Source: Spirochaetales bacterium (GTDB taxonomy: Bacteria > Spirochaetota > Spirochaetia > SZUA-6 > JAFGRV01). From it: a DNA stretch of 48,938 nt. The notes under the pieces are model-generated. The model was not told the origin of the DNA. It saw only the letters and a program-made list of their open reading frames with translations, and did not search any database. This document shows positions 23,597-31,966 of the stretch, in pieces (position 1 is the stretch's first letter; every line of letters starts with the position of its first letter). The stretch covers positions 1-48,938 of the forward strand of contig JAFGWI010000202.1 in assembly GCA_016937215.1 (NCBI GenBank). The letters run 5' to 3'. A program made the translations under genes and the position numbers.

Positions 23597-24160
23597 ATGA
23601 TCAAAGCAGGCAATATGGCAAAAGGCGGATACATCCTATTCAAGGGCGAACCTCACTTGATAGCTGAACGTGAATTCGTAAACCCTGGAAAAGGCTCTGC
23701 TTTTGTGCGTGTCAAATTAAAAAACCTTAAAAACGGATTGGTGGTTCAACAAACCATTAAATCACAGGAAAACGTGGACGACGTGGAAGTACTAACACGA
23801 AACCAGCAGTTTTTATATGAAGACGCCGAATCCTATGTGTTCATGGATAATGACGATTACGAGCAGTATCATGTTGCAAAAGAAGGCGCTGAAGATCTGA
23901 AATATTATCTTCGCGAAGGCGAGGTTTTTCAGGTTGAAATCTATGAAAATGCTCCGGTGAATGTTAAATTGCCTTTAAAAATGAGTTTTGAGGTAACAGA
24001 AGCTAACGAAGGCCTTAAAGGCGATACGGTTACTGGCGCGACCAAAGCAGTAACCCTTTCTACAGGCCTTGTGGTGAGAGTGCCCCTTTTCATCAAACAA
24101 GGCGACAAGGTCATTATTAATACTGAAACCAATGACTATGTTGAACGTGACAATAAATAA
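23597..24160 (+). CDS. efp: Elongation factor P
   Basis: A 187-residue translation factor relieving ribosome stalling at polyproline. Three OB-like domains are visible: KOW-like domain I (MIKAGNMAKGGYILFKGEPHLIAEREFVNPGKG), a central domain and the C-terminal EF-P signature VTGATKAVTLSTGLVVRVPLFIKQGDKVIINTET. The modified loop is intact, with Lys32 in PGKGS, matching the neighbouring epmA. A Shine-Dalgarno-like GAGGAAC precedes the ATG. tRNA-Val follows with its own promoter. Confidence 0.96.
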   Translation: MIKAGNMAKGGYILFKGEPHLIAEREFVNPGKGSAFVRVKLKNLKNGLVVQQTIKSQENVDDVEVLTRNQQFLYEDAESYVFMDNDDYEQYHVAKEGAEDLKYYLREGEVFQVEIYENAPVNVKLPLKMSFEVTEANEGLKGDTVTGATKAVTLSTGLVVRVPLFIKQGDKVIINTETNDYVERDNK

Positions 24161-24191
24161 AAAAAATCGGAAAATATTTTCAGAAAAGCTA

Positions 24192-24221
24192 TTGACAATT
24201 TTAGCCCTACTGTGATATTGT
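24192..24221 (+). promoter_or_regulatory. tRNA promoter
   Basis: A perfect TTGACA (24192-24197), an 18-base spacer and TATTGT (24216-24221), preceded by TGA as an extended -10. It lies 12 bases before the mature tRNA. Confidence 0.65.
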
Positions 24222-24233
24222 CTGAAACATCAA

Positions 24234-24306
24234 GGGCGATTAGCTCAGCTGGGAGAGCATCTGGTTTACACCCAGAGGGTCGGCGGTTCAATCCCGTCAT
24301 CGCCCA
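24234..24306 (+). tRNA. tRNA-Val (anticodon TAC)
   Basis: The acceptor stem GGGCGAT pairs with ATCGCCC (24299-24305), with discriminator A at 24306. The D arm is GCTC..GAGC, the anticodon stem CTGGG/CCCAG-like around the TTTACAC loop gives anticodon TAC, and the T arm is CGGCGGTTCAATCCCGTCA-like. The 3' CCA is not encoded. Length is 73. Confidence 0.95.
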
Positions 24307-24335
24307 AAGCTGTTCATTAGAACAGCTTTTTTTTT
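24306..24335 (+). terminator. Intrinsic terminator of tRNA-Val
   Basis: AAAGCTGTTC (24306-24315), loop ATTA and GAACAGCTTT (24320-24329) form a 10-bp stem followed by more T to 24335. The stem begins at the tRNA discriminator base, so there is no separate trailer. Confidence 0.9.
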
Positions 24336-24381
24336 GCCTTAACACTTTTATTTTGACCCTATAACATAATACATAGGTCCT

Positions 24382-24580
24382 GGGCGTTCCCCCCGCCTTT
24401 TATTTCTAATACTTCATGGCACTATGAATTAAACAAAAAACCAGGAACAAGGCCTTGCGGGGGTCGGGCTTTCCGCCACTTCGCAATTGCTTCAAAGTTT
24501 TTTTTCGCGATAATCTCGCGAAAAAAAACTTTTCGTCGGTTTTTTGAAAAAAATCTCCTCATGGCTCCAATCCCTAACGC
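24382..24580 (-). repeat. Structured repeat A, copy 3
   Basis: Inverted copy filling most of the 433-base gap between tRNA-Val and the serine hydrolase. On the minus strand it opens GCGTTAGGGATTGGAGCCAT. Stem 2 is AGTTTTTTTTCGCGA (24496-24510) with its exact 15-bp complement at 24516-24530, loop TAATC. The block GCGAAGTGGCGGAAAGCC follows. Stem 1 is partly decayed to T6/A6, and the end reads GGAACGCCC. Confidence 0.85.
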
Positions 24581-24665
24581 GGCACACACCAAGTTATTCG
24601 CTTTTCGCGCCCCTGAATTGAATTTGAAAAGCAATATCTCTTTAAAAATTAAGTGCAATTCGTAG

Positions 24666-24715
24666 AATTCGTACTCAAACTTTTGAATTGCTGGGATGAC
24701 AGCGGTGTACCTGCT
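24666..24715 (-). repeat. Dispersed repeat B, copy 2
   Basis: On the minus strand AGCAGGTACA, GCTGTCATCCCAGCAATTC and TTTGAGTAC, matching copies at 6117 and 29276. It precedes repeat A copy 3 in the same order as at 6117. Confidence 0.75.
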
Positions 24716-24739
24716 AAATAGTAACGAAAAAAGCTTTAT

Positions 24740-25864
24740 CTATTTCTGGGAATTAAGATCCGCCCATTGTTCCAGGCGGGATGAGATACTGGCAAAAAAT
24801 TGATAACCAAGGGGATAGGACCCGGAAGCGCCTTGCCTGGCTAAAATTCCAAAATAGCGGTGTTCAAAATCAATAAAGGGATAAGCGCCAAAAGCGCCTG
24901 GGCTGGAGACCCTCCCGGTTTTGTCGCATAAAAATTCCGCAGGCGACTCGTGGCATTCTATCCAGCAGCCAAAACCATAATGCCAGTCTTCTTTAAGATA
25001 ATTTCGCGCGGGTGAACCATTTGTATTGCTTATCACTGCTGTCCCGAATTGGTCCTGCATCATTAGGGTAAAGTAAGGATCCTTTATGATTTGCTTGTTG
25101 TACAGGGCTTCGAGGAAATCCATGTATTCCCGGGCATTCCAGTGCATTCCTCCTGCCAAAAGGGGAGTCTGTGTATTGGGTTCATCAAATTGAAAATGGG
25201 GAAATAATCCAGTCTGGTTTTTAAACCATGAAAACACATCAGACCATTTGGTAACCGATTCATCCAGGGCCATGTCCAAGGCTTTGATGGCCATTAAGCC
25301 GGCAACCTGCATATGAGCTGACGCGTAATAGAATTCTGTGCCGGGGTTGGGCGGGTTAGTGTTAGTATTGTCCAGAATGATGACAGCAACCTGATCTTCT
25401 ATGCTAGGGTTGATGTCTTTTATGTTAGTGAAGGTGTCAAGGGTCAGACCAGATGTAAAGCTTAATAAATGCCTGAGTTTGATGAGCGAAAGAGTGCCAG
25501 TTGAGGGCCAAAAGTTAATATAATCATGGGCGAAATCATCAAGATCGATGTATTCTTTTTCAGCCATCAGCAATATGACCGCTGATACAACCCATTTTGA
25601 AGTAGAGGCTGATGAATAAACGCTGGTTTCACTGGAGTCACCAGTGCTGTGGCTGAAAGACCTGCCATTATCAGCTTTAATCAACAGTGTGTAATCAGTG
25701 TCGCTTTCAAGAGCATTTAATTCTTCGTGTATTAGGAGCTCGAGTTTTTCAATGGCTTCCGTGTTGGGATCACCTGTATTTGATTCAGGCTTTTCCTCTC
25801 GCCCTAATTGACAATTAAAAAAAACAAATATACAGAATAAAAATAAAACTGGAACGTTCTTCAT
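24740..25864 (-). CDS. Lipoprotein serine hydrolase, beta-lactamase/DD-peptidase fold
   Basis: A 374-residue lipoprotein: the signal sequence ends FVFFNC, with Cys18 as lipid site. The catalytic SxxK is Ser87-Thr-Ser-Lys90 in SSASTSKWVVSAVILLM, followed by LDDFAHDYINFWP and LRHLLSFTSGL, typical of class C beta-lactamase-like (beta-lactamase family) esterases and peptidases. The second motif Tyr-x-Asn reads Tyr-Ala-Ser (EFYYASAHMQVAG). The third KTG/HxG-type motif is not clear. The substrate may be peptidoglycan or an ester; antibiotic resistance should not be assumed. AAGGAA precedes the ATG. A single gene. Confidence 0.88.
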   Translation of the reverse strand: MKNVPVLFLFCIFVFFNCQLGREEKPESNTGDPNTEAIEKLELLIHEELNALESDTDYTLLIKADNGRSFSHSTGDSSETSVYSSASTSKWVVSAVILLMAEKEYIDLDDFAHDYINFWPSTGTLSLIKLRHLLSFTSGLTLDTFTNIKDINPSIEDQVAVIILDNTNTNPPNPGTEFYYASAHMQVAGLMAIKALDMALDESVTKWSDVFSWFKNQTGLFPHFQFDEPNTQTPLLAGGMHWNAREYMDFLEALYNKQIIKDPYFTLMMQDQFGTAVISNTNGSPARNYLKEDWHYGFGCWIECHESPAEFLCDKTGRVSSPGAFGAYPFIDFEHRYFGILARQGASGSYPLGYQFFASISSRLEQWADLNSQK

Positions 25865-26142
25865 CTGGTCTATTCCTTTTTATTTGGCTTGGTTTATAAT
25901 AGAGTGAGATTTTTTTAAATGTTTCAAAACATTTAAAAATTTAACATTGTGCCAATTGATTTTGTTTCAATATATTCATTTCTTTAAAAAAAATGATGAA
26001 TCACATTTCCTGCATTAAAATAGTTATTTCTTATCACAGCGAGAAAATGAATATACCTATACAATGATACATTAGCAAAAAAGCCGCTTATTTTCACTAT
26101 GCACAATGGTATATTTTTCAATGATAAAGATGTGCTTATAAA
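25865..26142. other. AT-rich intergenic space
   Basis: Part of the 377-base gap between the serine hydrolase start and the pntB terminator. It is AT-rich, holds the ribosome-binding site and presumably the promoter of the hydrolase, and shows no gene, tRNA or shared repeat. Confidence 0.5.
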
Positions 26143-26172
26143 AAACAGCGGCATTTATTCTTGCCGCTGTTT
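26143..26172 (-). terminator. Intrinsic terminator of the pnt operon
   Basis: On the minus strand AAACAGCGGCA, an 8-base loop and TGCCGCTGTTT form an 11-bp stem followed by a T-run, 69 bases after the pntB stop. Confidence 0.85.
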
Positions 26173-26241
26173 GATATAAATACAAGCCAATACTATTTTC
26201 CGGTTTAAGCTGAAGACGGAAGAAGCAAGGAAAATGAATGT

Positions 26242-27681
26242 TTATTTGCTTTTCAGTTCACTCACCAGAGCCTGTAAAGTGGCTTTGGCATCTCCGAAAA
26301 GCATACGGGTGTTGTCCATATAAAACAAAGGGTTATCAATACCGGCAAAACCTGTATTCATCGAGCGTTTTAGCACAATAACTGTTTTAGCCTTTTCAAC
26401 ATTAATAACAGGCATACCATAAAGGGGCGAATCCTTGTCTGTACGAGCCGCTGGATTAACCACATCATTCGCACCAATAACAACAGCCACATCAACCTGG
26501 TCGATCCTGGGGTTGATGTCGTCCATTTCGCGAAGTTTATCATAGGGCACCTTGGCTTCTGCCAAAAGAACATTCATGTGTCCCGGCATTCGGCCGGCAA
26601 CAGGGTGAATGGCAAAATCCACTTCAGCACCATTTTCTTCTAATAGCTGGGCGATTTCCTGAACAATGTGCTGGGCTTGGGCAACAGCCATACCATATCC
26701 CGGGACGATGACAACCGAAGCAGCTGCTTCGAGTAGGTAGTAAGCATCTTCCACTGAAAGGGCTTTGACCTCGCCTTGTTGGTCTTTGTTTTTTCGTTTA
26801 CCTGTGCTGGCAGCCCCAAAACCGCTGAAAAGCACATTTGTTAATGAACGGTTCATGGCCTTACACATGATATTGGTCAAAATAATGCCGCTGGAACCTA
26901 CCAAAGCGCCGGATACGATGAGCACATTATTGCTGATTACAAAACCCGCGGCACAGGCAGCCATCCCGGAGTATGAGTTCAATAATGAAATGACAACCGG
27001 CATATCTCCACCGCCGATGGGAATAACACTGAGTATCCCCAGAATACCTGAAAGCACCATGATGATAATGAAAATACTATAGGGTGATAATATTCCATTT
27101 TGATAATTTAAAAGAACACCTTGTAAGGGCCCCAGGTAAAGAATTGCAGTTAACAAAGCCAGGAGTATCAAAAAGTTCACAATATTTTGACCTGGAAAAA
27201 GCACAGGCCGGGTTGTTAGCTTTCCCGACAATTTTCCCCAAGCTATCAGTGAACCTGTGAAGGTGACCCCGCCGATCAATAGGGTGAGTGAAATGATCAC
27301 CATCTGGTTCCAGGGGCTTGTTGCCAATTCGCCGCTTGTATATAATTGATGAAAGGCCGACCAGCTTACCAACAGGCTTGCCATGCCTCCAAATCCATTG
27401 AACAGGGCGACCATTTCCGGCATAGCTGTCATGGCAACAAGGCGTGATGAAAGGGCTCCGATAAGGGAACCAATGGCCAGCCCTAATAGAATCCATTGCC
27501 AGTTCAGTATCTGACTGCCGAGCAGGGCGGTTATGACTGCCACTAACATCCCAATGGCAGAGATAAGGTTGCCTTTTCGGGCAGATTCGGATTTTTGCAT
27601 CATTTTAAGACCAAACACAAAAAGCGCGGCTGATACAATATAAAAGAAATCTTGCAAATTTATATCCAGTATTCCATTCAC
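26242..27681 (-). CDS. pntB: Proton-translocating NAD(P) transhydrogenase, beta subunit
   Basis: A 479-residue membrane subunit. The N-terminal two thirds are about nine hydrophobic helices with GGDMPVVISLLNSYSGMAACAAGFVI, the family's conserved proton-channel region. The C-terminal cytosolic domain III binds NADP(H): VVIVPGYGMAVAQAQH, HPVAGRMPGHMNVLLAEAKVPYD, GANDVVNPAA and NTGFAGIDNPLFY are all present. With PntAA and PntAB it moves hydride from NADH to NADP+ using proton motive force, supplying NADPH. It is the last gene of a three-gene operon (3-base gap). Confidence 0.95.
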   Translation of the reverse strand: MNGILDINLQDFFYIVSAALFVFGLKMMQKSESARKGNLISAIGMLVAVITALLGSQILNWQWILLGLAIGSLIGALSSRLVAMTAMPEMVALFNGFGGMASLLVSWSAFHQLYTSGELATSPWNQMVIISLTLLIGGVTFTGSLIAWGKLSGKLTTRPVLFPGQNIVNFLILLALLTAILYLGPLQGVLLNYQNGILSPYSIFIIIMVLSGILGILSVIPIGGGDMPVVISLLNSYSGMAACAAGFVISNNVLIVSGALVGSSGIILTNIMCKAMNRSLTNVLFSGFGAASTGKRKNKDQQGEVKALSVEDAYYLLEAAASVVIVPGYGMAVAQAQHIVQEIAQLLEENGAEVDFAIHPVAGRMPGHMNVLLAEAKVPYDKLREMDDINPRIDQVDVAVVIGANDVVNPAARTDKDSPLYGMPVINVEKAKTVIVLKRSMNTGFAGIDNPLFYMDNTRMLFGDAKATLQALVSELKSK

Positions 27682-27684
27682 CTT

Positions 27685-27975
27685 TTATTCCTTTTTCTCT
27701 TTTTTTGTAAACATCGCCAGCATGCGTTCTGTAACCATGTAGCCCCCCACAACATTAATGGTGGCAAAAACGACTGCCGCTGTTCCCAGAGCAATCTGAA
27801 TGGTGCTGTCGCCGGTGCCCAGTGCTCCTGTTAAGCTTACCAGAGCGCCGACTATGGTTATGCCCGAAATAGCATTAGACCCGGACATGAGCGGTGTGTG
27901 CAGCTGGGAAGGCACCTTGGCAATAATTTCAAAACCCAGAAAGGTCGATAAGACCAATACGAATATTAATAACAT
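27685..27975 (-). CDS. pntAB: NAD(P) transhydrogenase, alpha-2 membrane subunit
   Basis: A 96-residue subunit equal to the membrane part of the alpha subunit. Three hydrophobic helices are visible (LLIFVLVLSTFLGFEII, AISGITIVGALVSL, IQIALGTAAVVFATINVVGGYMV), with VPSQLHTPLMSGSNAISGI, the conserved junction motif. The split into three genes follows the Rhodospirillum-type arrangement rather than the two-gene type of E. coli. Gaps of 3 bases on both sides show a tight operon. Confidence 0.94.
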   Translation of the reverse strand: MLLIFVLVLSTFLGFEIIAKVPSQLHTPLMSGSNAISGITIVGALVSLTGALGTGDSTIQIALGTAAVVFATINVVGGYMVTERMLAMFTKKEKKE

Positions 27976-27978
27976 CGC

Positions 27979-29115
27979 TTACCCCTTGTTATAAAAAGAT
28001 TTTATCTGCTCATTAACCACCTGGCCTTTATGAGTAATAAGACAGCTGTTAACGATTTCATTACTGCTGATGAGTTTTAACTCCTTTGACTCCTTATCAA
28101 ATAAGTCGGTGAAGAGGTGGGTGATATTGCTGGAATACATCTGACTGGCATGATAGGCTACTTTGCCTGGCAGATTGTCATGACCTATGATGATAACATC
28201 ATTGATAATAACTTCCTCATCAGCTTTGGAACCTTCGACGTTACCGCCGGAAGATACAGCCAAATCGACGATAACCGAACCGCCCTTCATGGCTTTGATC
28301 ATATCTTTGGTAATGATCAAAGGTGCTTTGCGCCCGAAAAGTTTGGCCGTGGTAATCACGATATCGGCGTTTTTACAATGTTCGGTCATTAGCTCACGCT
28401 GTCTGGCTAATTGGTCGTCAGTTAAAGCTGTGGCGTAACCGTTTTTAGTTTGACCGGTTTCGCCAAGGTCGATTTTGACAAAACGAGCGCCCAATGATTG
28501 AACCTGTTCTTCAACCACCGGCCTGGTATCAAAGGCTTCGACTCTCGCGCCCAGTCGGTTTGCCGTGGCAATGGCTTGTAATCCGGCAACACCTGCTCCT
28601 ATGATAAATACCTTGCATGGGCGGATGGTTCCGGCAGGAGTCATCATCATGGGAAAAATTTTCTGACTGCGTTCAGCTGCCGCAATCACAGCTGCATAAC
28701 CAGCCAGGCTGGCTTGTGAACTGAGAGCGTCCATTTTCTGGGCATAACTTGTACGCGGAATCATTTCCATGCTCATGAGACTAATCTGTAATTGGGCAGC
28801 TAATTCGATCAGAGGACGTTGATTATAGGGGTCGCAAAAACTCACGTGCAGAGTACCAGCTTTACACAATTTCAATTCATCCTCTGTAGATGAATTGATT
28901 CTGACAACAATATCTGCCTCCTTAAACAAATGATCGCGATGGCCTTCGATTATGGCGCCTGCTGCTATGTAATCCTGATCTGTAAAATAACAGGATTTTC
29001 CAAGGTCTTTTTCGATTTTTACTTGAAAGCCGAATTTCACCAATTTGGAAACCGATTCCGGAATAAGGGGGATTCGATTTTCAGCTTGTGGTTCTAAAGG
29101 AACAGAAATAATCAT
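27979..29115 (-). CDS. pntAA: NAD(P) transhydrogenase, alpha-1 NAD-binding subunit
   Basis: A 378-residue soluble subunit homologous to alanine dehydrogenase. The ATG at 29115 is chosen because AAAGGACAAAAC precedes it; the upstream TTG at 29130 would lie before this site. PLEPQAENRIPLIPESVSKL opens the protein, KVFIIGAGVAGLQAIATANRLGARVEAFDTRP is the NAD-binding Rossmann motif, and TKDMIKAMKGGSVIVDLAVSSGGNVE follows. It starts the operon. Confidence 0.94.
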   Translation of the reverse strand: MIISVPLEPQAENRIPLIPESVSKLVKFGFQVKIEKDLGKSCYFTDQDYIAAGAIIEGHRDHLFKEADIVVRINSSTEDELKLCKAGTLHVSFCDPYNQRPLIELAAQLQISLMSMEMIPRTSYAQKMDALSSQASLAGYAAVIAAAERSQKIFPMMMTPAGTIRPCKVFIIGAGVAGLQAIATANRLGARVEAFDTRPVVEEQVQSLGARFVKIDLGETGQTKNGYATALTDDQLARQRELMTEHCKNADIVITTAKLFGRKAPLIITKDMIKAMKGGSVIVDLAVSSGGNVEGSKADEEVIINDVIIIGHDNLPGKVAYHASQMYSSNITHLFTDLFDKESKELKLISSNEIVNSCLITHKGQVVNEQIKSFYNKG

Positions 29116-29275
29116 GTTTTGTCCTTTCAAATAGGTTAACTAAGTATAGAATAATCTCGCGAGTTTTGACAAGTTGGTAAAGGCAATGCGATAAAATATT
29201 CGAATATTGATAAAGAAAGCATGAAAGGATTGCCCTTTATCCGACTTCGATAGCTATGTGTATTTGTAAGTATAG

Positions 29276-29345
29276 AGCAGGTACAAAGCTGACATCCCGG
29301 TAATTCTTATTTTGAGTACAAATAATTGCACTTTATTTTAAAAGA
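29276..29345 (+). repeat. Dispersed repeat B, copy 3
   Basis: AGCAGGTACA, CATCCCGGTAATTC and TTTGAGTAC match the other copies. The match with the minus strand of 24618-24665 continues past the core (ATTGCACTT, then an A/T run), so the full unit is nearer 70-100 bases. Confidence 0.72.
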
Positions 29346-29348
29346 ATC

Positions 29349-29437
29349 AGCTGTCATTCTAAATGTGACCGATTATAAGGGTACTTTCATAGCATCTGTC
29401 TAATTTTTTAAATCCAGAATGGTTCACATTTAGCCCA
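29349..29437 (+). repeat. Repeat C with terminal inverted repeats, copy 1
   Basis: An element of about 86 bases ending in CTAAATGTGACC (29359-29370) and its inverse GGTTCACATTTAG (29421-29433). By eye it is near-identical to the minus strand of 46274-46360. The size and inverted ends are those of a miniature transposable element; no transposase is visible. Confidence 0.8.
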
Positions 29438-29439
29438 CA

Positions 29440-29575
29440 TTCCGCAGTGAAGAATCTCAGTTGAAAGGGAACACCTTGCCTTGTGTTCAAAGTTTTTGCC
29501 TACAGGATCGGCCTGTTACCAGCTTAGACAGGATAGATTCTTCATCGTACCTCCTCAGAATAACATCGGAAATCA
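29440..29575. repeat. GTCATTCTGAG/AAGAATC repeat pair (family D)
   Basis: GTGAAGAATCTCAG (29447 onward) faces AGATTCTTCATCG and CCTCAGAATAAC (to about 29565), an inverted pair like that at 1938-2154. It follows repeat C directly. The rest of the 726-base gap (29116-29275 and 29576-29841) shows no gene. Confidence 0.6.
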
Positions 29576-29841
29576 TTTTTTACACCTACTGAATGTTTCA
29601 TTTATTTGCAGCTTATAAAATGCAAAATCTTCACTCAGTTGGGTGAGTAAGGCTTGATTGGTTAGGGAGAATCTGAAATTCTTAACAAACAAGGTTATTA
29701 TGTGCATAAATTTATAACATTTTGCGAATTTATCATTGTAAAAAGTATCTTTTTGTATTCATCTTGATACAATTTCTCTGATTTTTATTCACCTATCTCT
29801 TTTCCCTGGCAAAATAAGATTTATCCCTTTAAATAGGCTTG

Positions 29842-30918
29842 TCATTTATTTTGTAAATGATTATGCGCGTTAAATGGAGTAAATAATGACGATAGGGAGC
29901 GTTCCTGGTTTAAGCGGTAAATCACGTCAGAGGCTATGTCCGCGGAGGACACAACGTGTAAATGGCCTTTAAAATCTTCAAAACCCTTTGAACAATCAAC
30001 CGTATCACTGGTTACGATGTTTGAAAGAATTCCCTTTTTTACCAGTTTGCTGAGACGCTCTGGTGCTGGATTGGAAAACACGGGGTGGACAATGGCCACA
30101 TTGATTTCCTTGGGTTCAAGTTTGGCTAATTCTTCAATTAGTTTGTTAACAGAACCTGCTGTGTCTATCATGTCATCAACAATCCAGAGGACTTTTCCTT
30201 TAAGAGGAGTACTGGTCAGAATACGCACTGATTCCACTGTGTTGACCTTTGAGTAATCTCTCTGTTTGTGGGCAATCACCAATGGGGCATTAAAGGCATT
30301 GGCAAATTTTTTAGCCAGAACCTCTCCGCCGGCATCCACTGAACAAAAAGCCCAGTTTTCAGGCACATATTGGTCAAGAGTGGTCCGGTTTTTTACAAAG
30401 TTATCGGCAATATAACGTTTGATTAGCGACTCGATGGGAAGGTCGTCGATTGCTGCTTTTGTGGGATCGATGATGGCCCGTGACTGGTCTGAATGTAAAT
30501 TGTAAGTAATGATGTGGTTCACACCCAGGGAAATCAGGATTTTATAGTGGACCCAGATACCTACAGAATTCCGTCGGGTAGTTCTGTCGGACCGGCCAGG
30601 GCTGGCAAAAGGCTCCAGGAGAGTAATTCGTTCGGCTTGCGCGCGTCGAAGCGCGTCCACTGAATGGTAAAGTTCCATTTTGCATTCTTCTACCGAAAGC
30701 CCGGCTGCGTTGCGCGCGGAACCTGAAAGCAGGTAAACATCGGAACCGCGAACAGAACTGGTGGCTACTTCCATTTCACCGTCAGCAAAGCTGGAAATTT
30801 TGAGTTCGCCCGTAATGCTTCTACCCTTAAAGGCTACTCTGTTTTTAAGGTATTTCAGAGTATTCTGAAAATAACCTTCCATAGATCGTGTTGAAAAAAC
30901 TTTTAATTCGCCTCTCAT
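29842..30918 (-). CDS. prs: Ribose-phosphate pyrophosphokinase
   Basis: A 358-residue enzyme making PRPP from ribose 5-phosphate and ATP for nucleotide, His and Trp synthesis. The PRPP-binding loop VLWIVDDMIDTAGSVNKLIEEL and the pyrophosphate-side segment YNLHSDQSR are clear. The flexible ATP loop EPFASPGRSDRTTRR is more divergent than the usual PYFGYARQDRK, and the protein is longer than the usual 310-320. The ATG at 30918 is chosen: the upstream ATG (30969) lies before a promoter-like TATAAC and adds sequence unlike the family. It has no Shine-Dalgarno site, so it may be leaderless. Confidence 0.9.
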   Translation of the reverse strand: MRGELKVFSTRSMEGYFQNTLKYLKNRVAFKGRSITGELKISSFADGEMEVATSSVRGSDVYLLSGSARNAAGLSVEECKMELYHSVDALRRAQAERITLLEPFASPGRSDRTTRRNSVGIWVHYKILISLGVNHIITYNLHSDQSRAIIDPTKAAIDDLPIESLIKRYIADNFVKNRTTLDQYVPENWAFCSVDAGGEVLAKKFANAFNAPLVIAHKQRDYSKVNTVESVRILTSTPLKGKVLWIVDDMIDTAGSVNKLIEELAKLEPKEINVAIVHPVFSNPAPERLSKLVKKGILSNIVTSDTVDCSKGFEDFKGHLHVVSSADIASDVIYRLNQERSLSSLFTPFNAHNHLQNK

Positions 30919-30925
30919 GAATATA

Positions 30926-30955
30926 GTTATAAACAGATTTGGCGCTTTATGCAAA
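30926..30955 (-). promoter_or_regulatory. Possible leaderless-type promoter of prs
   Basis: On the minus strand TTTGCA (30955-30950), an 18-base spacer and TATAAC (30931-30926) end 7 bases before the ATG at 30918. Confidence 0.45.
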
Positions 30956-31050
30956 GGGCAATTATGCAATTAAATGGAAAAAGATGTGAATAAATTTCAT
31001 TGTTTTTCAAGCCCGCCACTCGCTATGTGGCAATACAAAGACAATCCTTC

Positions 31051-31740
31051 TTATTGGCCGAGCATGAGCTTCAGTATGTTTCTGGCCGGAAGAGTAAGGC
31101 GGTTGGATCTGTTCTCATAATAAAGTGTTTCGACATTATAAAAGAAAATTGGCGACATGGTATTCTGGGCCAGTTCAAGAAAGCTTAGCATAAGGGGATA
31201 GTAATCCTGGTCATTCAGTTTTTTTTCTTTATATTTTTTGATTTTTTCTGTGACAAACATGTCAATATGCCTGAAATTTTTTTCCGATTGGTTGAGAGCA
31301 GCAAGTTTGATAACAAGGATGCACAGGCTGCTGCTTTTAAAATGATTTAGCCGGCTGATGATGAAATCAAGTGACTCGCTGTTATACAAAGTTTTCTCGA
31401 TGCTTTCAATTTCGTTTTTACCTTCGAAAAACCAGTTCAGCAATCTGAGCAGGAGGCTTTCTTTGAGTTCCTGGTCCTTTTTTGTGGTAAAATAGCAGCA
31501 AAATTTTAAAAAATCGTTAATATCATAATCGAGCCGGTCCAGAATAATCGTGATATATCGGTAGGCTTCACTGGGGTCAGATTCTTCGAGAAGCTCCAGG
31601 AAAATGAAATTCAAGGATGAATCGATTTTCAATGCCCGATCATCCCATTGGGCAGTGGCAAGGTTGCTTGACAGAGCCATGAAAAGCATGAACAATCTGA
31701 GAGGGGTGGGGTGATTTGCCGGTTTGAAAATAATATTCAT
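31051..31740 (-). CDS. Secreted protein of unknown function
   Basis: A 229-residue protein with a probable signal peptide (residues about 14-31, LRLFMLFMALSSNLATAQ). The mature part is almost all helix, rich in Leu, Lys and Asn, with no recognisable motif; the periodic Leu/Tyr pattern could be degenerate TPR- or HEAT-like repeats. It lies upstream of prs on the same strand with a 132-base gap, and diverges from recA. I do not recognise it. Confidence 0.7.
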   Translation of the reverse strand: MNIIFKPANHPTPLRLFMLFMALSSNLATAQWDDRALKIDSSLNFIFLELLEESDPSEAYRYITIILDRLDYDINDFLKFCCYFTTKKDQELKESLLLRLLNWFFEGKNEIESIEKTLYNSESLDFIISRLNHFKSSSLCILVIKLAALNQSEKNFRHIDMFVTEKIKKYKEKKLNDQDYYPLMLSFLELAQNTMSPIFFYNVETLYYENRSNRLTLPARNILKLMLGQ

Positions 31741-31966
31741 TCTGTTTTCATTTTCGGCTTTTCCGGTTCAGGATTCCAGTTTTTATATGCCGCTTTTTTT
31801 ATAGTGTTATCTCCTGAGATTGATTGATGTTAATGGGATTATCCTGCTGACTGATTTTTATCATATTTTTCCCCGATTTTCTGTAGAATTGGATTTATTA
31901 ACATTCAAAGATCAGTTATATTAAAAAAATGTAATTGTTTAGCCAGATCGGGAATTGCTTTTAAAT

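Noticed and set aside
24422-24658. Minus-strand 78-codon frame
   Set aside because: It lies on repeat A copy 3 and its translation resembles that of the frame in copy 1, as expected from shared repeat sequence rather than a gene.
24740-25864. Calling the serine hydrolase an antibiotic-resistance beta-lactamase
   Set aside because: The second motif is Tyr-Ala-Ser and the third is unclear; the fold includes many esterases and peptidases.
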